Assembly (NCBI GenBank): GCA_002410555.1
Contig: DHSR01000035.1
Coordinates: 1 to 61,754, forward strand
Direction of reading: 5' to 3'
Origin: Bacteroidales bacterium UBA5281
Lineage (GTDB): Bacteria > Bacteroidota > Bacteroidia > Bacteroidales > Lentimicrobiaceae
DNA: 61,754 nt
Every line of letters starts with the position of its first letter. Positions within the stretch are counted from its first letter, which is position 1. Below the pieces are notes generated by a model. The model made no database searches and had not been told where the DNA came from. It saw nothing but the letters and a program-made list of their open reading frames with translations. Below are positions 1 to 9,733 of this stretch, in pieces. The translations under genes were made by a program, and so were the position numbers.

Positions 1-88
1 CTGGTGATCTGTGATCTGTGATTCAATCTGAAATCTGAACCGGAGCGAAGCGGAGCTCACCGAAGGTAAATCCGCAATCCGAAATTCG
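1..88. repeat. Simple-sequence intergenic tract before glnS
   Basis: The first 88 bases contain iterated short words (GTGATCT repeated, then AATCTGAA and AATCCG-like words). No gene is seen. It resembles the other simple-sequence spacers near 21.99, 51.2, 54.1 and 61.6 kb. The window edge cuts it. Confidence 0.5.
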
Positions 89-96
89 TACCTTTG
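89..96 (+). promoter_or_regulatory. glnS -7 promoter element
   Basis: TACCTTTG matches the Bacteroidota -7 consensus TAnnTTTG and lies 26 bases before the glnS ATG. No clear -33 TTTG was found at the right distance. Confidence 0.55.
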
Positions 97-122
97 CACC
101 CTTAAATCAATTATCCCTCAGC

Positions 123-1826
123 ATGAGCGACAACAAACCCCTATCTGAACGTACCGGCGAAAGCAAAACGCCTACCAATTTTATACATGCCATCATTGAA
201 GAAGACATCCGCAACGGCAAGCACGAAGGCCGGGTGCATACGCGATTCCCACCGGAGCCTAACGGTTATCTTCACATCGGCCATGCCAAATCCATTTGCC
301 TGAATTTTGGCACAGCCCTAAAGTATAAGGGCAAGTGCAACCTGCGCTTCGACGATACCAATCCCGTGAAGGAAGATGTGGAATATGTGGATTCCATACG
401 CGACGATGTACATTGGTTAGGCTTCGACTGGGAAGGCCGGGAGTATTTTGCCTCAGACTACTTCCCACAGTTGTATGAATTTGCCGAAAAGCTCATTTTA
501 AAAGGCAAAGCCTACGTATGCGACCTTTCGGCCGAGGAAATTGCAGCACAAAAAGGAACCCCTACCCGACCGGGACAGGAGAGTCCATACAGAAATCGAA
601 GTGTGGAAGAAAATCTGGATTTGTTTCGACGCATGAAAGCGGGTGAATTCCCAAACGGTACGCATGTTTTGCGTGCAAAAATAGATATGGCATCACCCAA
701 TATGCATATGCGCGATCCACTGCTCTACCGTATTATCCACACCGAACATCACCGCACGGGCAATGAATGGTGTATCTATCCGATGTACGATTTTGCACAT
801 GGTCAAAGCGATAGCATCGAACATATTACGCATAGCTTGTGTACACTTGAATTTGAGGTGCACCGCCCCTTGTACGACTGGCTTATCCGCGAACTGGAAA
901 TTTTTGCTCCCCGGCAGATTGAATTTGCCCGCCTCAACATGACCTACACCGTGATGAGCAAACGCAAACTGCTCGAACTGGTCAAAAACGATCTGGTTCA
1001 TGGCTGGGACGATCCACGTATGCCAACCATTTCGGGACTGCGCCGCAGGGGATATACACCAGAATCTATACGTAATTTCTCGGATTTAGTGGGTGTGGCC
1101 AAACGCGAAAACGTGATTGATGTGGGTTTGCTTGAATTCTGCATCCGCGAAGACCTGAACAAGAAAGCCCAACGTGTAATGGGCGTAGTAAACCCGGTGA
1201 AACTGGTTATCACCAACTATCCGGAAAACGAGGTTGAAATGATGCAGGCCATCAATAATCCCGAAGATCCCGAAGGCGGAAAGCGTGAAGTGCCCTTTTC
1301 GGGGGAACTGTACATTGAACGGGAAGACTTCATGGAAGACCCACCAAAGAAATTCTTTCGTCTGGCACCAGGCCGTGAAGTTCGCTTAAAATATGCGTAT
1401 ATCATAAAGTGCGAATCGGTGGTAAAGGACCCTGATACCGGTGAAATTACCGAAATCCATTGTACCTATGATCCGGAAACCCTGAGTGGCCGTTCGGAAA
1501 GCAGCCGCAAGGTGAAAGGCACCCTGCACTGGGTATCGGCAAAACATGCGCTGGAAGCGGAGATCAGGCTTTACGACCGCCTGTTTATGAGCGAAAGCCC
1601 CGAAGATGTGCCCGAAGGTGAAGATTACAAACTGAATCTCAACCCGGATTCTCTCAAAGTGGTAAAAGGCTTTGTGGAACCTTCACTGGCGGATACCAAA
1701 TGCTTAGATAAGTTTCAGTTTGAGCGCATAGGCTACTTTACCACCGATGCCGATTCCAAACCCGGGAAACTAGTCTTTAACCGCACGGTTTCCCTGAAGG
1801 ATTCGTGGGCAAAGGCAAAGAATTAA
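123..1826 (+). CDS. glnS: Glutaminyl-tRNA synthetase (GlnRS)
   Basis: Cytoplasmic class Ic aminoacyl-tRNA synthetase that charges tRNA-Gln with glutamine using ATP. The class I signature HIGH is at residues 51-54 within GYLHIGHAKS, and the KMSKS-loop equivalent VMSKR is at about 277-281, the form usual for GlnRS. The FPPEPNGYLHIGH context and the C-terminal anticodon-binding beta-barrel region are typical. At 567 residues it has the normal full length. The ATG start sits 26 bases after a TAnnTTTG element. It is a single gene followed by a bidirectional terminator. A tRNA-Gln(CTG) lies 8 kb downstream and gltX is also in the window, so this genome charges Gln directly. Confidence 0.97.
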   Translation: MSDNKPLSERTGESKTPTNFIHAIIEEDIRNGKHEGRVHTRFPPEPNGYLHIGHAKSICLNFGTALKYKGKCNLRFDDTNPVKEDVEYVDSIRDDVHWLGFDWEGREYFASDYFPQLYEFAEKLILKGKAYVCDLSAEEIAAQKGTPTRPGQESPYRNRSVEENLDLFRRMKAGEFPNGTHVLRAKIDMASPNMHMRDPLLYRIIHTEHHRTGNEWCIYPMYDFAHGQSDSIEHITHSLCTLEFEVHRPLYDWLIRELEIFAPRQIEFARLNMTYTVMSKRKLLELVKNDLVHGWDDPRMPTISGLRRRGYTPESIRNFSDLVGVAKRENVIDVGLLEFCIREDLNKKAQRVMGVVNPVKLVITNYPENEVEMMQAINNPEDPEGGKREVPFSGELYIEREDFMEDPPKKFFRLAPGREVRLKYAYIIKCESVVKDPDTGEITEIHCTYDPETLSGRSESSRKVKGTLHWVSAKHALEAEIRLYDRLFMSESPEDVPEGEDYKLNLNPDSLKVVKGFVEPSLADTKCLDKFQFERIGYFTTDADSKPGKLVFNRTVSLKDSWAKAKN

Positions 1827-1859
1827 GTTTTTTTGCACGAAGTGTGTGGCAATCAAAGA

Positions 1860-1894
1860 AAAAAGGTGCACCGCAAATACCGGCACACCTTTTT
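1860..1894. terminator. Bidirectional terminator between glnS and the T9SS gene
   Basis: AAAAAGGTG and CACCTTTTT form a 9-bp stem around a 17-base loop. It has T-runs on both strands and lies between the convergent glnS and the 1627-residue gene. Confidence 0.65.
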
Positions 1895-1915
1895 GAAGAA
1901 ACAAAATAAAAATTC

Positions 1916-4900
1916 CTATTTAGCAATTACCAGCGTTTCCGTGGCAATGGTTTTTCCGCCTTGTGAAAGGCTTACTGTGTAGGTTCCTTGCACAAAACCG
2001 GTAATGTCAACTATGGTTTCGTTATGCAGGCCTTGTAGTGGGCGGGTAAGCACCTTACGTCCATTTGCATCGTGTATTACAAGGGTGGTATTTCCCTGTT
2101 CGGGTGCATACCACGAAACGGTTACAAAAGTATTGGCCGGGTTAGGATATACTTTGAGTTTTTGCGACTGGGCAGCCTGAACTCCGGGCTTGTAAACGGG
2201 CATTGTTTTTAAGCCATCGTCAAGTTTTATTGGCTCGTCATATTCAATCAGACCGGCCGAAAGCAACAGGTTGCGCGACAATGCAGCAGGTTTGTCCTCG
2301 CCCGAGTTGCTTAATTCCATTAAGGCTTCATAAATGTCAGTGCCAGGCTCCAGAAGCATTTCAGGATTGTTATCAAATGCTATCAGTTCGTTCAGCAAAG
2401 TGGCATAGCGGTTGTGCAGGGCTTGTTCGCCGGCATCAAGGGTGAATTCTGAAGGAATGTTGCCCATCACCTGCTGTGCCGTAGCCGGGTTGCCTTTAAA
2501 CAACTGCCAAAAGGCTAATTGGTAGCGCGTTCCCGGTGTATTTGCACCTGCCAGCAATACGCCCATGGTGTCAGATTGCCAGGTGTGCAATGTATCGCCG
2601 GCATACAGGTTGCATAAGTTTACAAAATTAACCCATACCTCATGCTTGTAGGAAGAAAGGGTGGCTTCGAGGCTTTCTTTACTACTTGTGGTTGTCTGGC
2701 CCGAAAGCACCTCGTTTTTCATTTCATCTGTCATGGGCACTATGCGCCCATCTATCATTTCAACCATTTGTGCAGATTTTGCCGATTGCGGGTTGGCAAC
2801 AAGCACATCGCGGATCATGGCGTTGTTGAGCACCTCCTCTTTGTTGATGGACGTTTTTAATATGGTATCGGACAAATAGGGTGAATCAGCAAGCAATTGA
2901 TTACGAAGCAGCAGTCCTTCATCAGGGGTGCTGTTTATTACTTCCTGATGCAGTTCAGGCGTTGAGCCCCCATCAATAAGTGCATCGAGGCTGGACTGAA
3001 CATCACTTGCCTGGCTTTCAGCACCTTCCATGGCCAAGCGGGTTTCCTCTTTTCCCGTTCCGGTGCCTATGCGGCTGGGACATGAAATTGTTTTGTTGTA
3101 AGTGGTGCCAAATACCTGATAATTTGTGGTAAGATCAGCAGGATTGGGTAAAAGTGATGCCGGGCCATAATGGTGACGATAATAAATAATCCAGTTGCAG
3201 GTATTATTGATGTCCTTGAGGTTACTTGTCGTGGTGAAAGTATTGCCGGCAGGCGCAAGGTTGTCACCCGGAATATTTGCCCCCTGATGATAGGCAATGC
3301 CATCACTGTTGGTTAGCTGCCTGATGCTTCGAGGTGATATTCTTATATCGGTGGCATTGTTGATAAAGTCGTTGCATTTGTAACACAACCCATCAACAGA
3401 GCCACCACTTTGCCTGTTGTATCCCTGTGCAATAGACCCATTTTGCAGGTTCTCGAACCGGTTGTTATATACTTCGTTATTGTCTGGACCTGCTTCATTA
3501 ATAATTAATCCAATGCCTTTGCGGATGGAAGTAGGGGAATGAAAATAATTTTCTTCGATGGCAAAAGCGGTTGAAGCATCCAGGTACAAACCATAACCAA
3601 TAGCGTTTAGGCCTGGAACTTCTCCAATCGCTTCAAAATCGTTTCGTTTTATAGAAGCAAAATCTATATTGCCCAAATACATTCCCCGGAACGTGTTTTT
3701 AAATTCACTGTTATGGACAACGGTATTACGTTGCCGTGAGGAGCCAAGTGCATAAATTCCCCTGTAAAGGCCTTTAAAAGTGCTTTTCAAATAATCGCTG
3801 CACGGAACAGTATTGCTGATGCATTCATGGTCAACAAAAACATTTGCATCATAAGCATAAATTCCACTGCCCCACAGGCTAACTCCTTCATTCTGGTAAG
3901 TGTTCTCAAATAGGCACCCCTTAAAACTAATGTTGGAGATTCCGTTTAGCTTTACAAAATAATCGGGATACTTGCCGTTGGGCAGGGCGGCATTTGTGAT
4001 GAAGTTGCACTTTTTAAAGAAACCATAGTTTGCGAAGCTGTAGGGCAAAATTTCAACCGCAACAATATTGTTTACAAAATTGGCATCCGTAGCCATCACC
4101 AAACCGCCATAGTAATTTGGATCGGGCGTATTGGTGCCATTTAAAGGTTTCCATGTACGTATGCCACATTCGGCATTTTCAATGGTTCCACCGTTTATTA
4201 TCAATACACCCTGGTTGGTTGAGGGTGTCTGGGCAACATTGCTGTTACCTTGTACTTCAATGCCATTCCAATAATCACCACATGCCTGCATTAAGAGAGA
4301 AGCATCATTTATTATCAGTTTGCCGCCTCTTTTAACGATCAACTTACCATTTAATTCATCGAATCTTAGGGTGGTTCTACTAAGTGTTAATGTCCCTCCA
4401 TTCTCAATTGTAAGATTACCTGGAATGTAGCATGTTTTGTCTCCAACATTGATACTGGAATTTATTGTTAATCCTGGAAAAGAAATAGTTGAAGGATTAA
4501 CATAGCCTTGTGGTATTATGAAGCCATTTTCTAATTCATAATTAGAATCCCCATTTGCAAAAAACACCATAGCTTCAGGTGAAATTTGCAAGATGCCTCC
4601 GTCTTTTACTAAAAGTGAACCACTCCCATTAACAATAAGAGATGAACAATCTTTTATTGTTAATATGGAACCCTCTTCGACTATAAGCCGGGCACCATTT
4701 TCAACAATAAATCTACTGCCCGACTCCATTAAAAGTTCACTGCCATTCTTTATTATGAATTCTGAATATGGTTCAAGGTGAACAACTGCTTCGTCTTTTA
4801 TTCTCATCAAAGTTGGTGAAACAAAAATTTCTTTACCATTATAAGTTTGTGGATTTCTCATCCTCGTAGCTGTAGTCCCCTGATCCAAGGTAATGGATTT

Positions 4901-6799
4901 ACCGGTTTTCAGGTTTAATGAATAACCTGAGTTAGAGGATATTGAATTAAGGACAATTTCATCGGCACACCAACGTACATTATTATCAACATCAGTATCA
5001 TCAAATTTTATGTTGATTTTTATTGTACCATCCGTGTTTTGGGATAAAATTTCTATGGAAAGACCGTTTAGATATATCTTTCGCAGATTCTTAAGATTAT
5101 TACTTGGAAAATCATGGCCTACAAGGTTCATTAGATTAGAAGATGAAGGATTTGTTCCCATCCCAATTTTATGATTTCCGGTAATATCAAATATATGTGA
5201 TGTATGACCATATTGAATCAGGTTTTTATAATAAACACCATTTTGCAATTCAACAAAATTATTAACATGGTCGGTGTGAATAAGCATATGATCGGAATCT
5301 ATATCTATAGCTGAACAATTCTGCCCACTACACCCTGTTAATGGATTTTGAGAGCTTTTTGTAAAAGCACGTGTTGGCCCCCATCCAATACAATCGTTTG
5401 TTACGGTAGAAGGCTCGTGCTCAAGGTCGTGATGTCCGTCTGCCGTCAATGGACTCAGGTAATCAGCATAACCACCATATATGTCGCTATGATTAGTTGA
5501 ACTTCTTATTTCCCTGTCAACTTGTATATAGGCCATTAAACCATAATTGAAAGGGAAAATACACTGATCCTGGTACTGCCATTGATCAAAAGGACTTCCA
5601 TTCATATCTGTTCCATTGTGATTTTCAAGCCATAAATAGGTAGGAAATTCACTGACCGGGTCCGTAAAAGGAAGCTTTATTCGAATGGCATCACCAGTGG
5701 TTATAAAATCCCTAAGGATATATATTCCAGCATGAAGAGGGTTTTCTCCATCTAGATCGCCATTTACTTCTGCAGTATTACTACTATTACGGGCAGAAGG
5801 ATTATATAAATTGTTGGTATTTTTCCAATCAAGCCGTTGCCTATCCCACGCATTGAAACTTAAAAGGGAGGCACCTGCTAAACTCAAAGCACTCCATCCT
5901 CCTGTTTGTGGGATAAAATAGTCGCCTCCAAGGTATTGATTCCATCCTCCGCCAGAGCAGTGGAAATTGTTGCCACCAAATAATAGGTGTGCATATTCGT
6001 GTCGCAATACTTTTGTCGGTATGTCGCTATATGTACCTATTGAAATGTAAGTGTCAGCCGAATAACCCAGGAGTTGCGTCGCGAAACCCGCACTCGAAGC
6101 ACTTCCTGTTCCATTAAGATTAGGCCTGTTTCTAAATATGAATATAACATTATCATATTTGGGTGGAGTGTCAGTGCTAGGGGTAATTTTAGGCTTACCA
6201 CTCCCCATTTTAGTCCAATTGTCAAAATAGGAGATATTGTTCAAGTTGTGACCGGTTACAAGATTCTCATTCATTACACTATTAACCTGTTGAATAAGTG
6301 CTTTTTGTACACCTATCAAATTTATCTGGCTATTATTTACTTTGAAAATACCTCCGTTATCAGGGGCCAAAACATAGTCCCCTAAAACATTATAGTTCCC
6401 AAGAGATGCCTCGTGATAATAGCGGCTAATCAACCCCGTGGGAGTGTCCTGGGATATATTGGGGTCAAACAAATCGTTTGCCCATACAGGCAGGCTTCCT
6501 ACATTCCATCCACTGGTATTGGTAGGATTAGGATCGGTTCCGGTATCATAATTGATTTCAGCAAAAACTACCAAAACCCTTATGGTACCATGAGGTGATA
6601 ACGCAAAACCATTTTTACTTTCATATATTCCTTCCATTCTCTCTGGTGGAGGCATTTGCTCATCATCATTAAATAAGCACTCCTGGCTATGCAATAAGCC
6701 AAATTGCAGAATAAACATTAACAACATGAAAAATCTGACTACCTCATTTTGGGTAAATGTCTTTTTCATTTCAACTGGGGTCCAAGGAAGTTTTTTCAT
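1916..6799 (-). CDS. Giant T9SS-exported metalloprotease-like / beta-helix protein
   Basis: Predicted cell-surface or secreted protein of 1627 residues. The N terminus has a signal peptide ending near HSQ; an internal ATG 10 codons in (6769) gives a more typical signal peptide and may be the true start. Residues about 70-600 resemble an M6-like metallopeptidase region with a zinc motif HEYAH near residue 265, followed by GGNNFH, where the last His could be the third ligand. Residues about 670-740 are short repeated strands (NGSELL, SGSRFIV, NGARLIV, EGSILTI) typical of a beta-helix, and a right-handed beta-helix with many Asn/Gly turns follows to about 1250. The last 80 residues are a type A T9SS sorting domain beginning VYPNPANTFVTV. 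It is last in a minus-strand run and starts 6 bases after the upstream stop. The substrate is unknown. Confidence 0.8.
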   Translation of the reverse strand: MKKLPWTPVEMKKTFTQNEVVRFFMLLMFILQFGLLHSQECLFNDDEQMPPPERMEGIYESKNGFALSPHGTIRVLVVFAEINYDTGTDPNPTNTSGWNVGSLPVWANDLFDPNISQDTPTGLISRYYHEASLGNYNVLGDYVLAPDNGGIFKVNNSQINLIGVQKALIQQVNSVMNENLVTGHNLNNISYFDNWTKMGSGKPKITPSTDTPPKYDNVIFIFRNRPNLNGTGSASSAGFATQLLGYSADTYISIGTYSDIPTKVLRHEYAHLLFGGNNFHCSGGGWNQYLGGDYFIPQTGGWSALSLAGASLLSFNAWDRQRLDWKNTNNLYNPSARNSSNTAEVNGDLDGENPLHAGIYILRDFITTGDAIRIKLPFTDPVSEFPTYLWLENHNGTDMNGSPFDQWQYQDQCIFPFNYGLMAYIQVDREIRSSTNHSDIYGGYADYLSPLTADGHHDLEHEPSTVTNDCIGWGPTRAFTKSSQNPLTGCSGQNCSAIDIDSDHMLIHTDHVNNFVELQNGVYYKNLIQYGHTSHIFDITGNHKIGMGTNPSSSNLMNLVGHDFPSNNLKNLRKIYLNGLSIEILSQNTDGTIKINIKFDDTDVDNNVRWCADEIVLNSISSNSGYSLNLKTGKSITLDQGTTATRMRNPQTYNGKEIFVSPTLMRIKDEAVVHLEPYSEFIIKNGSELLMESGSRFIVENGARLIVEEGSILTIKDCSSLIVNGSGSLLVKDGGILQISPEAMVFFANGDSNYELENGFIIPQGYVNPSTISFPGLTINSSINVGDKTCYIPGNLTIENGGTLTLSRTTLRFDELNGKLIVKRGGKLIINDASLLMQACGDYWNGIEVQGNSNVAQTPSTNQGVLIINGGTIENAECGIRTWKPLNGTNTPDPNYYGGLVMATDANFVNNIVAVEILPYSFANYGFFKKCNFITNAALPNGKYPDYFVKLNGISNISFKGCLFENTYQNEGVSLWGSGIYAYDANVFVDHECISNTVPCSDYLKSTFKGLYRGIYALGSSRQRNTVVHNSEFKNTFRGMYLGNIDFASIKRNDFEAIGEVPGLNAIGYGLYLDASTAFAIEENYFHSPTSIRKGIGLIINEAGPDNNEVYNNRFENLQNGSIAQGYNRQSGGSVDGLCYKCNDFINNATDIRISPRSIRQLTNSDGIAYHQGANIPGDNLAPAGNTFTTTSNLKDINNTCNWIIYYRHHYGPASLLPNPADLTTNYQVFGTTYNKTISCPSRIGTGTGKEETRLAMEGAESQASDVQSSLDALIDGGSTPELHQEVINSTPDEGLLLRNQLLADSPYLSDTILKTSINKEEVLNNAMIRDVLVANPQSAKSAQMVEMIDGRIVPMTDEMKNEVLSGQTTTSSKESLEATLSSYKHEVWVNFVNLCNLYAGDTLHTWQSDTMGVLLAGANTPGTRYQLAFWQLFKGNPATAQQVMGNIPSEFTLDAGEQALHNRYATLLNELIAFDNNPEMLLEPGTDIYEALMELSNSGEDKPAALSRNLLLSAGLIEYDEPIKLDDGLKTMPVYKPGVQAAQSQKLKVYPNPANTFVTVSWYAPEQGNTTLVIHDANGRKVLTRPLQGLHNETIVDITGFVQGTYTVSLSQGGKTIATETLVIAK

Positions 6800-6805
6800 G
6801 ATACA

Positions 6806-7705
6806 TTATTTAAGTTTAACAATTTTGATTGAACTTACTACCGATTGTTTTGATTGAAGAACCGCGATATAGAAGCCGGGTGGTGCAATACTCAATTTAT
6901 ACTCAAGTTCATGTAAAACAGGCCCATCATAATTGCCATATGCCCCTGATAGTTCAGCCTGGTGCAACAACCTGCCAAATAAGTCAATTACACTGATTGT
7001 ATATGATTCATTAGGATTTGGTGATTCAATTTTCAATTTTACATTATTATTAAAAGGGTTGGGGTATGCATCCAATCTAAAAAATGCATTTATGTTTGCA
7101 CGAGGGACATCTATTGTTGTAGAAGGATCCTGACTCATTGCAATTCCCATTGGGAAGTGGCGTGCGGGGAGCCAGAACCAGGGGTCAGGATTGTCAGGTT
7201 CCGGGGCAATTATACTATCCGTAATGGTCATATCAAAAAAACCTCCAACCTCGACATTGTTTATCATAAAGAAATAGTCATTCCCAATACCAGCAGAATT
7301 AACCCAGCCAACCGGTGTTGAAGGTAACCAGGGTGCATGAAACAATGATGAATCCCAGGTTATTTTTATGGGTAATTCAAAATTCATAGCATCAATTTGA
7401 CCACCTAAGGAAAATTCATATGGAAATGCAAGTGTCTTAATACTGTCAGAATAGAAAAGGCCTGGATTATAAGTCCACACATTAAATTTATCATAATCAA
7501 ATTCGTGCGAAACCTCATTGAGAAGGGTATCAGCTCCTTCAAAAGTTGCAGTGGTATCCCATATATACCAAATGGTATCTCGTGCCATGGTGGCATCTTC
7601 AAAAGCAATGTGGAATTTCCACTGCTGCTGTGCTTTGATGGGTAGGTAAAGCACAATGGTAAATAAAACAATCAGAATTTTTACCGCATTTTTAACGTTT
7701 TTCAT
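6806..7705 (-). CDS. T9SS-exported protein of unknown function
   Basis: The 299-residue product has an N-terminal signal peptide (MKNVKNAVKILIVLF, hydrophobic to about residue 25) and a C-terminal type A T9SS sorting domain starting AYPNPFNNNVKLKI near residue 213. The middle is beta-rich, with no motif I recognise. It lies between the giant protease-like gene and the duplicated pair, with gaps of 6 and 13 bases, so it is probably cotranscribed. A stub of a second copy of its 5' end survives at 8732-8767. Secretion is well supported and the function is unknown. Confidence 0.75.
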   Translation of the reverse strand: MKNVKNAVKILIVLFTIVLYLPIKAQQQWKFHIAFEDATMARDTIWYIWDTTATFEGADTLLNEVSHEFDYDKFNVWTYNPGLFYSDSIKTLAFPYEFSLGGQIDAMNFELPIKITWDSSLFHAPWLPSTPVGWVNSAGIGNDYFFMINNVEVGGFFDMTITDSIIAPEPDNPDPWFWLPARHFPMGIAMSQDPSTTIDVPRANINAFFRLDAYPNPFNNNVKLKIESPNPNESYTISVIDLFGRLLHQAELSGAYGNYDGPVLHELEYKLSIAPPGFYIAVLQSKQSVVSSIKIVKLK

Positions 7706-7718
7706 AACTGTTTTGTTT

Positions 7719-8669
7719 TTAGTGTGTTACAATCAGTTTAACTGTGTTGTTGGTGGTAAATGAATTTATATTCAAAAAATACAAACCTTTGATTAAATTG
7801 GTAACATCAAGGGCAAAGTTGTTGCCGGATGCGCTAATGTCCTTTTGCATTACAATCTCGCCCAACACATTAAATATCGTTAGTTGTTCGGCCTGTTCAT
7901 ACCCATCTGGCAACTGTAAAGTAACCATTCCCGAAGCAGGGTTGGGAAAGACCCCAAAATTATTTAACTCAGGATTATCGAGACCAACCGCAAGAAAACC
8001 ACAATATTTATCATATGGTTTACTACCAATGTAATATAAACCGTTAACCTGCACACATTCTGTTGTAGACTGATGGAATGCATCAAAACCTGTAAAAGTA
8101 TCCAGATTAGGAAAGGTTGACCTATAATCCCTAACTCCCTCAATATATTCAAGGCTCATGGTACTACCAGAAAGGAGTGAGAAAAAAACATAATATTTTC
8201 TATATTCATTCAATTCTCCAATAAATGACATGTCAACAGAATCAATAAAAGCTAAATAAAACATAGAATCATCAAAGATGCTAAATTGAAACGCCGGCAA
8301 ACTAACAGTATCTCCAACGGCAACGGAAAGATCATAGCCTAATTTTTCCTGTGTTTCGCCTAAGTAGTTCCGAATAAACCATATTTTCTTCTCTTCCACA
8401 CTCTGCCGCATAAAGCAATGCAGGGTGCTTATGGTGTCGTAAATGGTGGGCCAATCATCAAGTCGGTAAACGATCTTATAGTCAAGGTTGTTTATTACCG
8501 TATCGCCATCAACGGTATATATAACATCGTTGTATTGCTCGGTGAGATAGTCAAATTCAACAACCGTCCAAAAGGCATTTTCTTCGGGCAGAGGATGGTA
8601 GTTTTGTGCCATGGTGTTGAATGAAAGCGCCAGTGCAAAAAGCATAGGCAGAAGTAGAGTTGGTTTCAT
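7719..8669 (-). CDS. T9SS-exported protein, tandem paralogue 1
   Basis: This 316-residue secreted protein has a signal peptide MKPTLLLPMLFALALSFNT and a type A sorting domain starting FPNPASGMVTLQL near residue 241. It is a close paralogue of the next gene upstream (8780-9733). The first 150 residues are nearly identical, including HCFMRQ and KKIWFIRNYLGE, while residues 150-215 differ much more. No catalytic motif was recognised. The uneven divergence suggests a recent duplication with relaxed or diversifying change in the middle, or partial gene conversion. Confidence 0.75.
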   Translation of the reverse strand: MKPTLLLPMLFALALSFNTMAQNYHPLPEENAFWTVVEFDYLTEQYNDVIYTVDGDTVINNLDYKIVYRLDDWPTIYDTISTLHCFMRQSVEEKKIWFIRNYLGETQEKLGYDLSVAVGDTVSLPAFQFSIFDDSMFYLAFIDSVDMSFIGELNEYRKYYVFFSLLSGSTMSLEYIEGVRDYRSTFPNLDTFTGFDAFHQSTTECVQVNGLYYIGSKPYDKYCGFLAVGLDNPELNNFGVFPNPASGMVTLQLPDGYEQAEQLTIFNVLGEIVMQKDISASGNNFALDVTNLIKGLYFLNINSFTTNNTVKLIVTH

Positions 8670-8731
8670 AAAGATTAGAAATTAATGATTGGTTGTTTTT
8701 AGGTTTTAATTGTAACTGCCAGTGTTGCTGC

Positions 8732-8767
8732 TTATAGGCAGAGAACCGCATTTTTAATGTTTCTCAT
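8732..8767 (-). pseudogene. Stub of a duplicated T9SS gene 5' end
   Basis: The reading MRNIKNAVLCL-stop matches the start of the 299-residue gene (MKNVKNAVKIL). The surrounding bases also match (CCGCATTTTTAA, then CATAA, on the plus strand). Its 12-base gap from the stop of the gene before it mirrors the 13-base gap of the intact copy. I infer that the tandem duplication unit ended inside this gene. Confidence 0.6.
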
Positions 8768-8779
8768 AAGTGTTGGTAT

Positions 8780-9733
8780 TTAGGGTTTTACAATCAGTTT
8801 TGTTGAAATGTTGGTCGTGCTTGAATTTATATTCAGGAAATACAAACCTTGATTTAAATTAGAAACATCAATGGCAAAACTACTGCCGGATGCACTGATG
8901 TCCTTTTGCATTACAATCTCGCCCAGGGTATTGTAAATAGTAAGTAAGCCAGCATGTTTAAATCCTTCTGGTAACTGTATGGTGAGCAGTCTCGAAGCAG
9001 GGTTGGGAAAAACCTCCAAATTGCTCAATTCAGGATTATCTATGCCTACCGCAAGAAAACCACAGTTTTCCTCATATGGCTCCGAACCAAAATAATACGT
9101 ACCGTCAACCTGCATACATTCTGTTCCTGATTGATGGAATGCATCATATCCATATAATGTGTCCAGATTCGGAAAGGTTGATCTCAGATCGGTAACTCCT
9201 TCAATATATTCTATAAGTAGCCCACTTCCTTGATTTATTATTGGTACAAAAACATATCGTTTTCGAAACCCGTTTAATTCACCAAGAGAAGACATGTTAA
9301 CTGAATCAGCCCTATACAAATAAAACAAAGAGTCATCAAAGATGCTGTATTGAAAAGCCGGTAAACTTATGGTATCTCCAACGGCAACGGAAAGATCATA
9401 GCCTAGTTTTTCCTGTGTTTCGCCTAAGTAATTCCGGATAAACCATATTTTCTTTTCTTCCACATTCTGGCGCATAAAGCAGTGTAAGGTGCTTATCGTA
9501 TCGTAAATGGTGGGGTAATCGTCCAGTCTGTAAACTATCTTGTAGTCAAGGTTGTTTATAACCGTATCGCCATCCACGGTGTAGATAACATCATTGTATT
9601 GCCCGGTAATATAATCAAATTCAACAACCGTCCAAAAGGCATTTTCTTCGGGCAAGGGGTAGTAGGTTTGTGCCTTGGTGTTGAATGAGCATACCAGGGC
9701 AAAGAGAATGGGGAGTAATAAGGTTGGTTTCAT
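8780..9733 (-). CDS. T9SS-exported protein, tandem paralogue 2
   Basis: The 317-residue product is the first gene of the minus-strand T9SS run. It has a signal peptide MKPTLLLPILFALVCSFNT and a C-terminal type A sorting domain starting FPNPASRLLTIQLP. It pairs with 7719-8669 as a tandem duplicate. No enzymatic motif is visible, so it may be a binding or structural surface protein. The promoter should lie in the AT-rich spacer beyond 9733, but I could not find a perfect TAnnTTTG on the minus strand there; the nearest is TAAATTTC. Confidence 0.75.
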   Translation of the reverse strand: MKPTLLLPILFALVCSFNTKAQTYYPLPEENAFWTVVEFDYITGQYNDVIYTVDGDTVINNLDYKIVYRLDDYPTIYDTISTLHCFMRQNVEEKKIWFIRNYLGETQEKLGYDLSVAVGDTISLPAFQYSIFDDSLFYLYRADSVNMSSLGELNGFRKRYVFVPIINQGSGLLIEYIEGVTDLRSTFPNLDTLYGYDAFHQSGTECMQVDGTYYFGSEPYEENCGFLAVGIDNPELSNLEVFPNPASRLLTIQLPEGFKHAGLLTIYNTLGEIVMQKDISASGSSFAIDVSNLNQGLYFLNINSSTTNISTKLIVKP

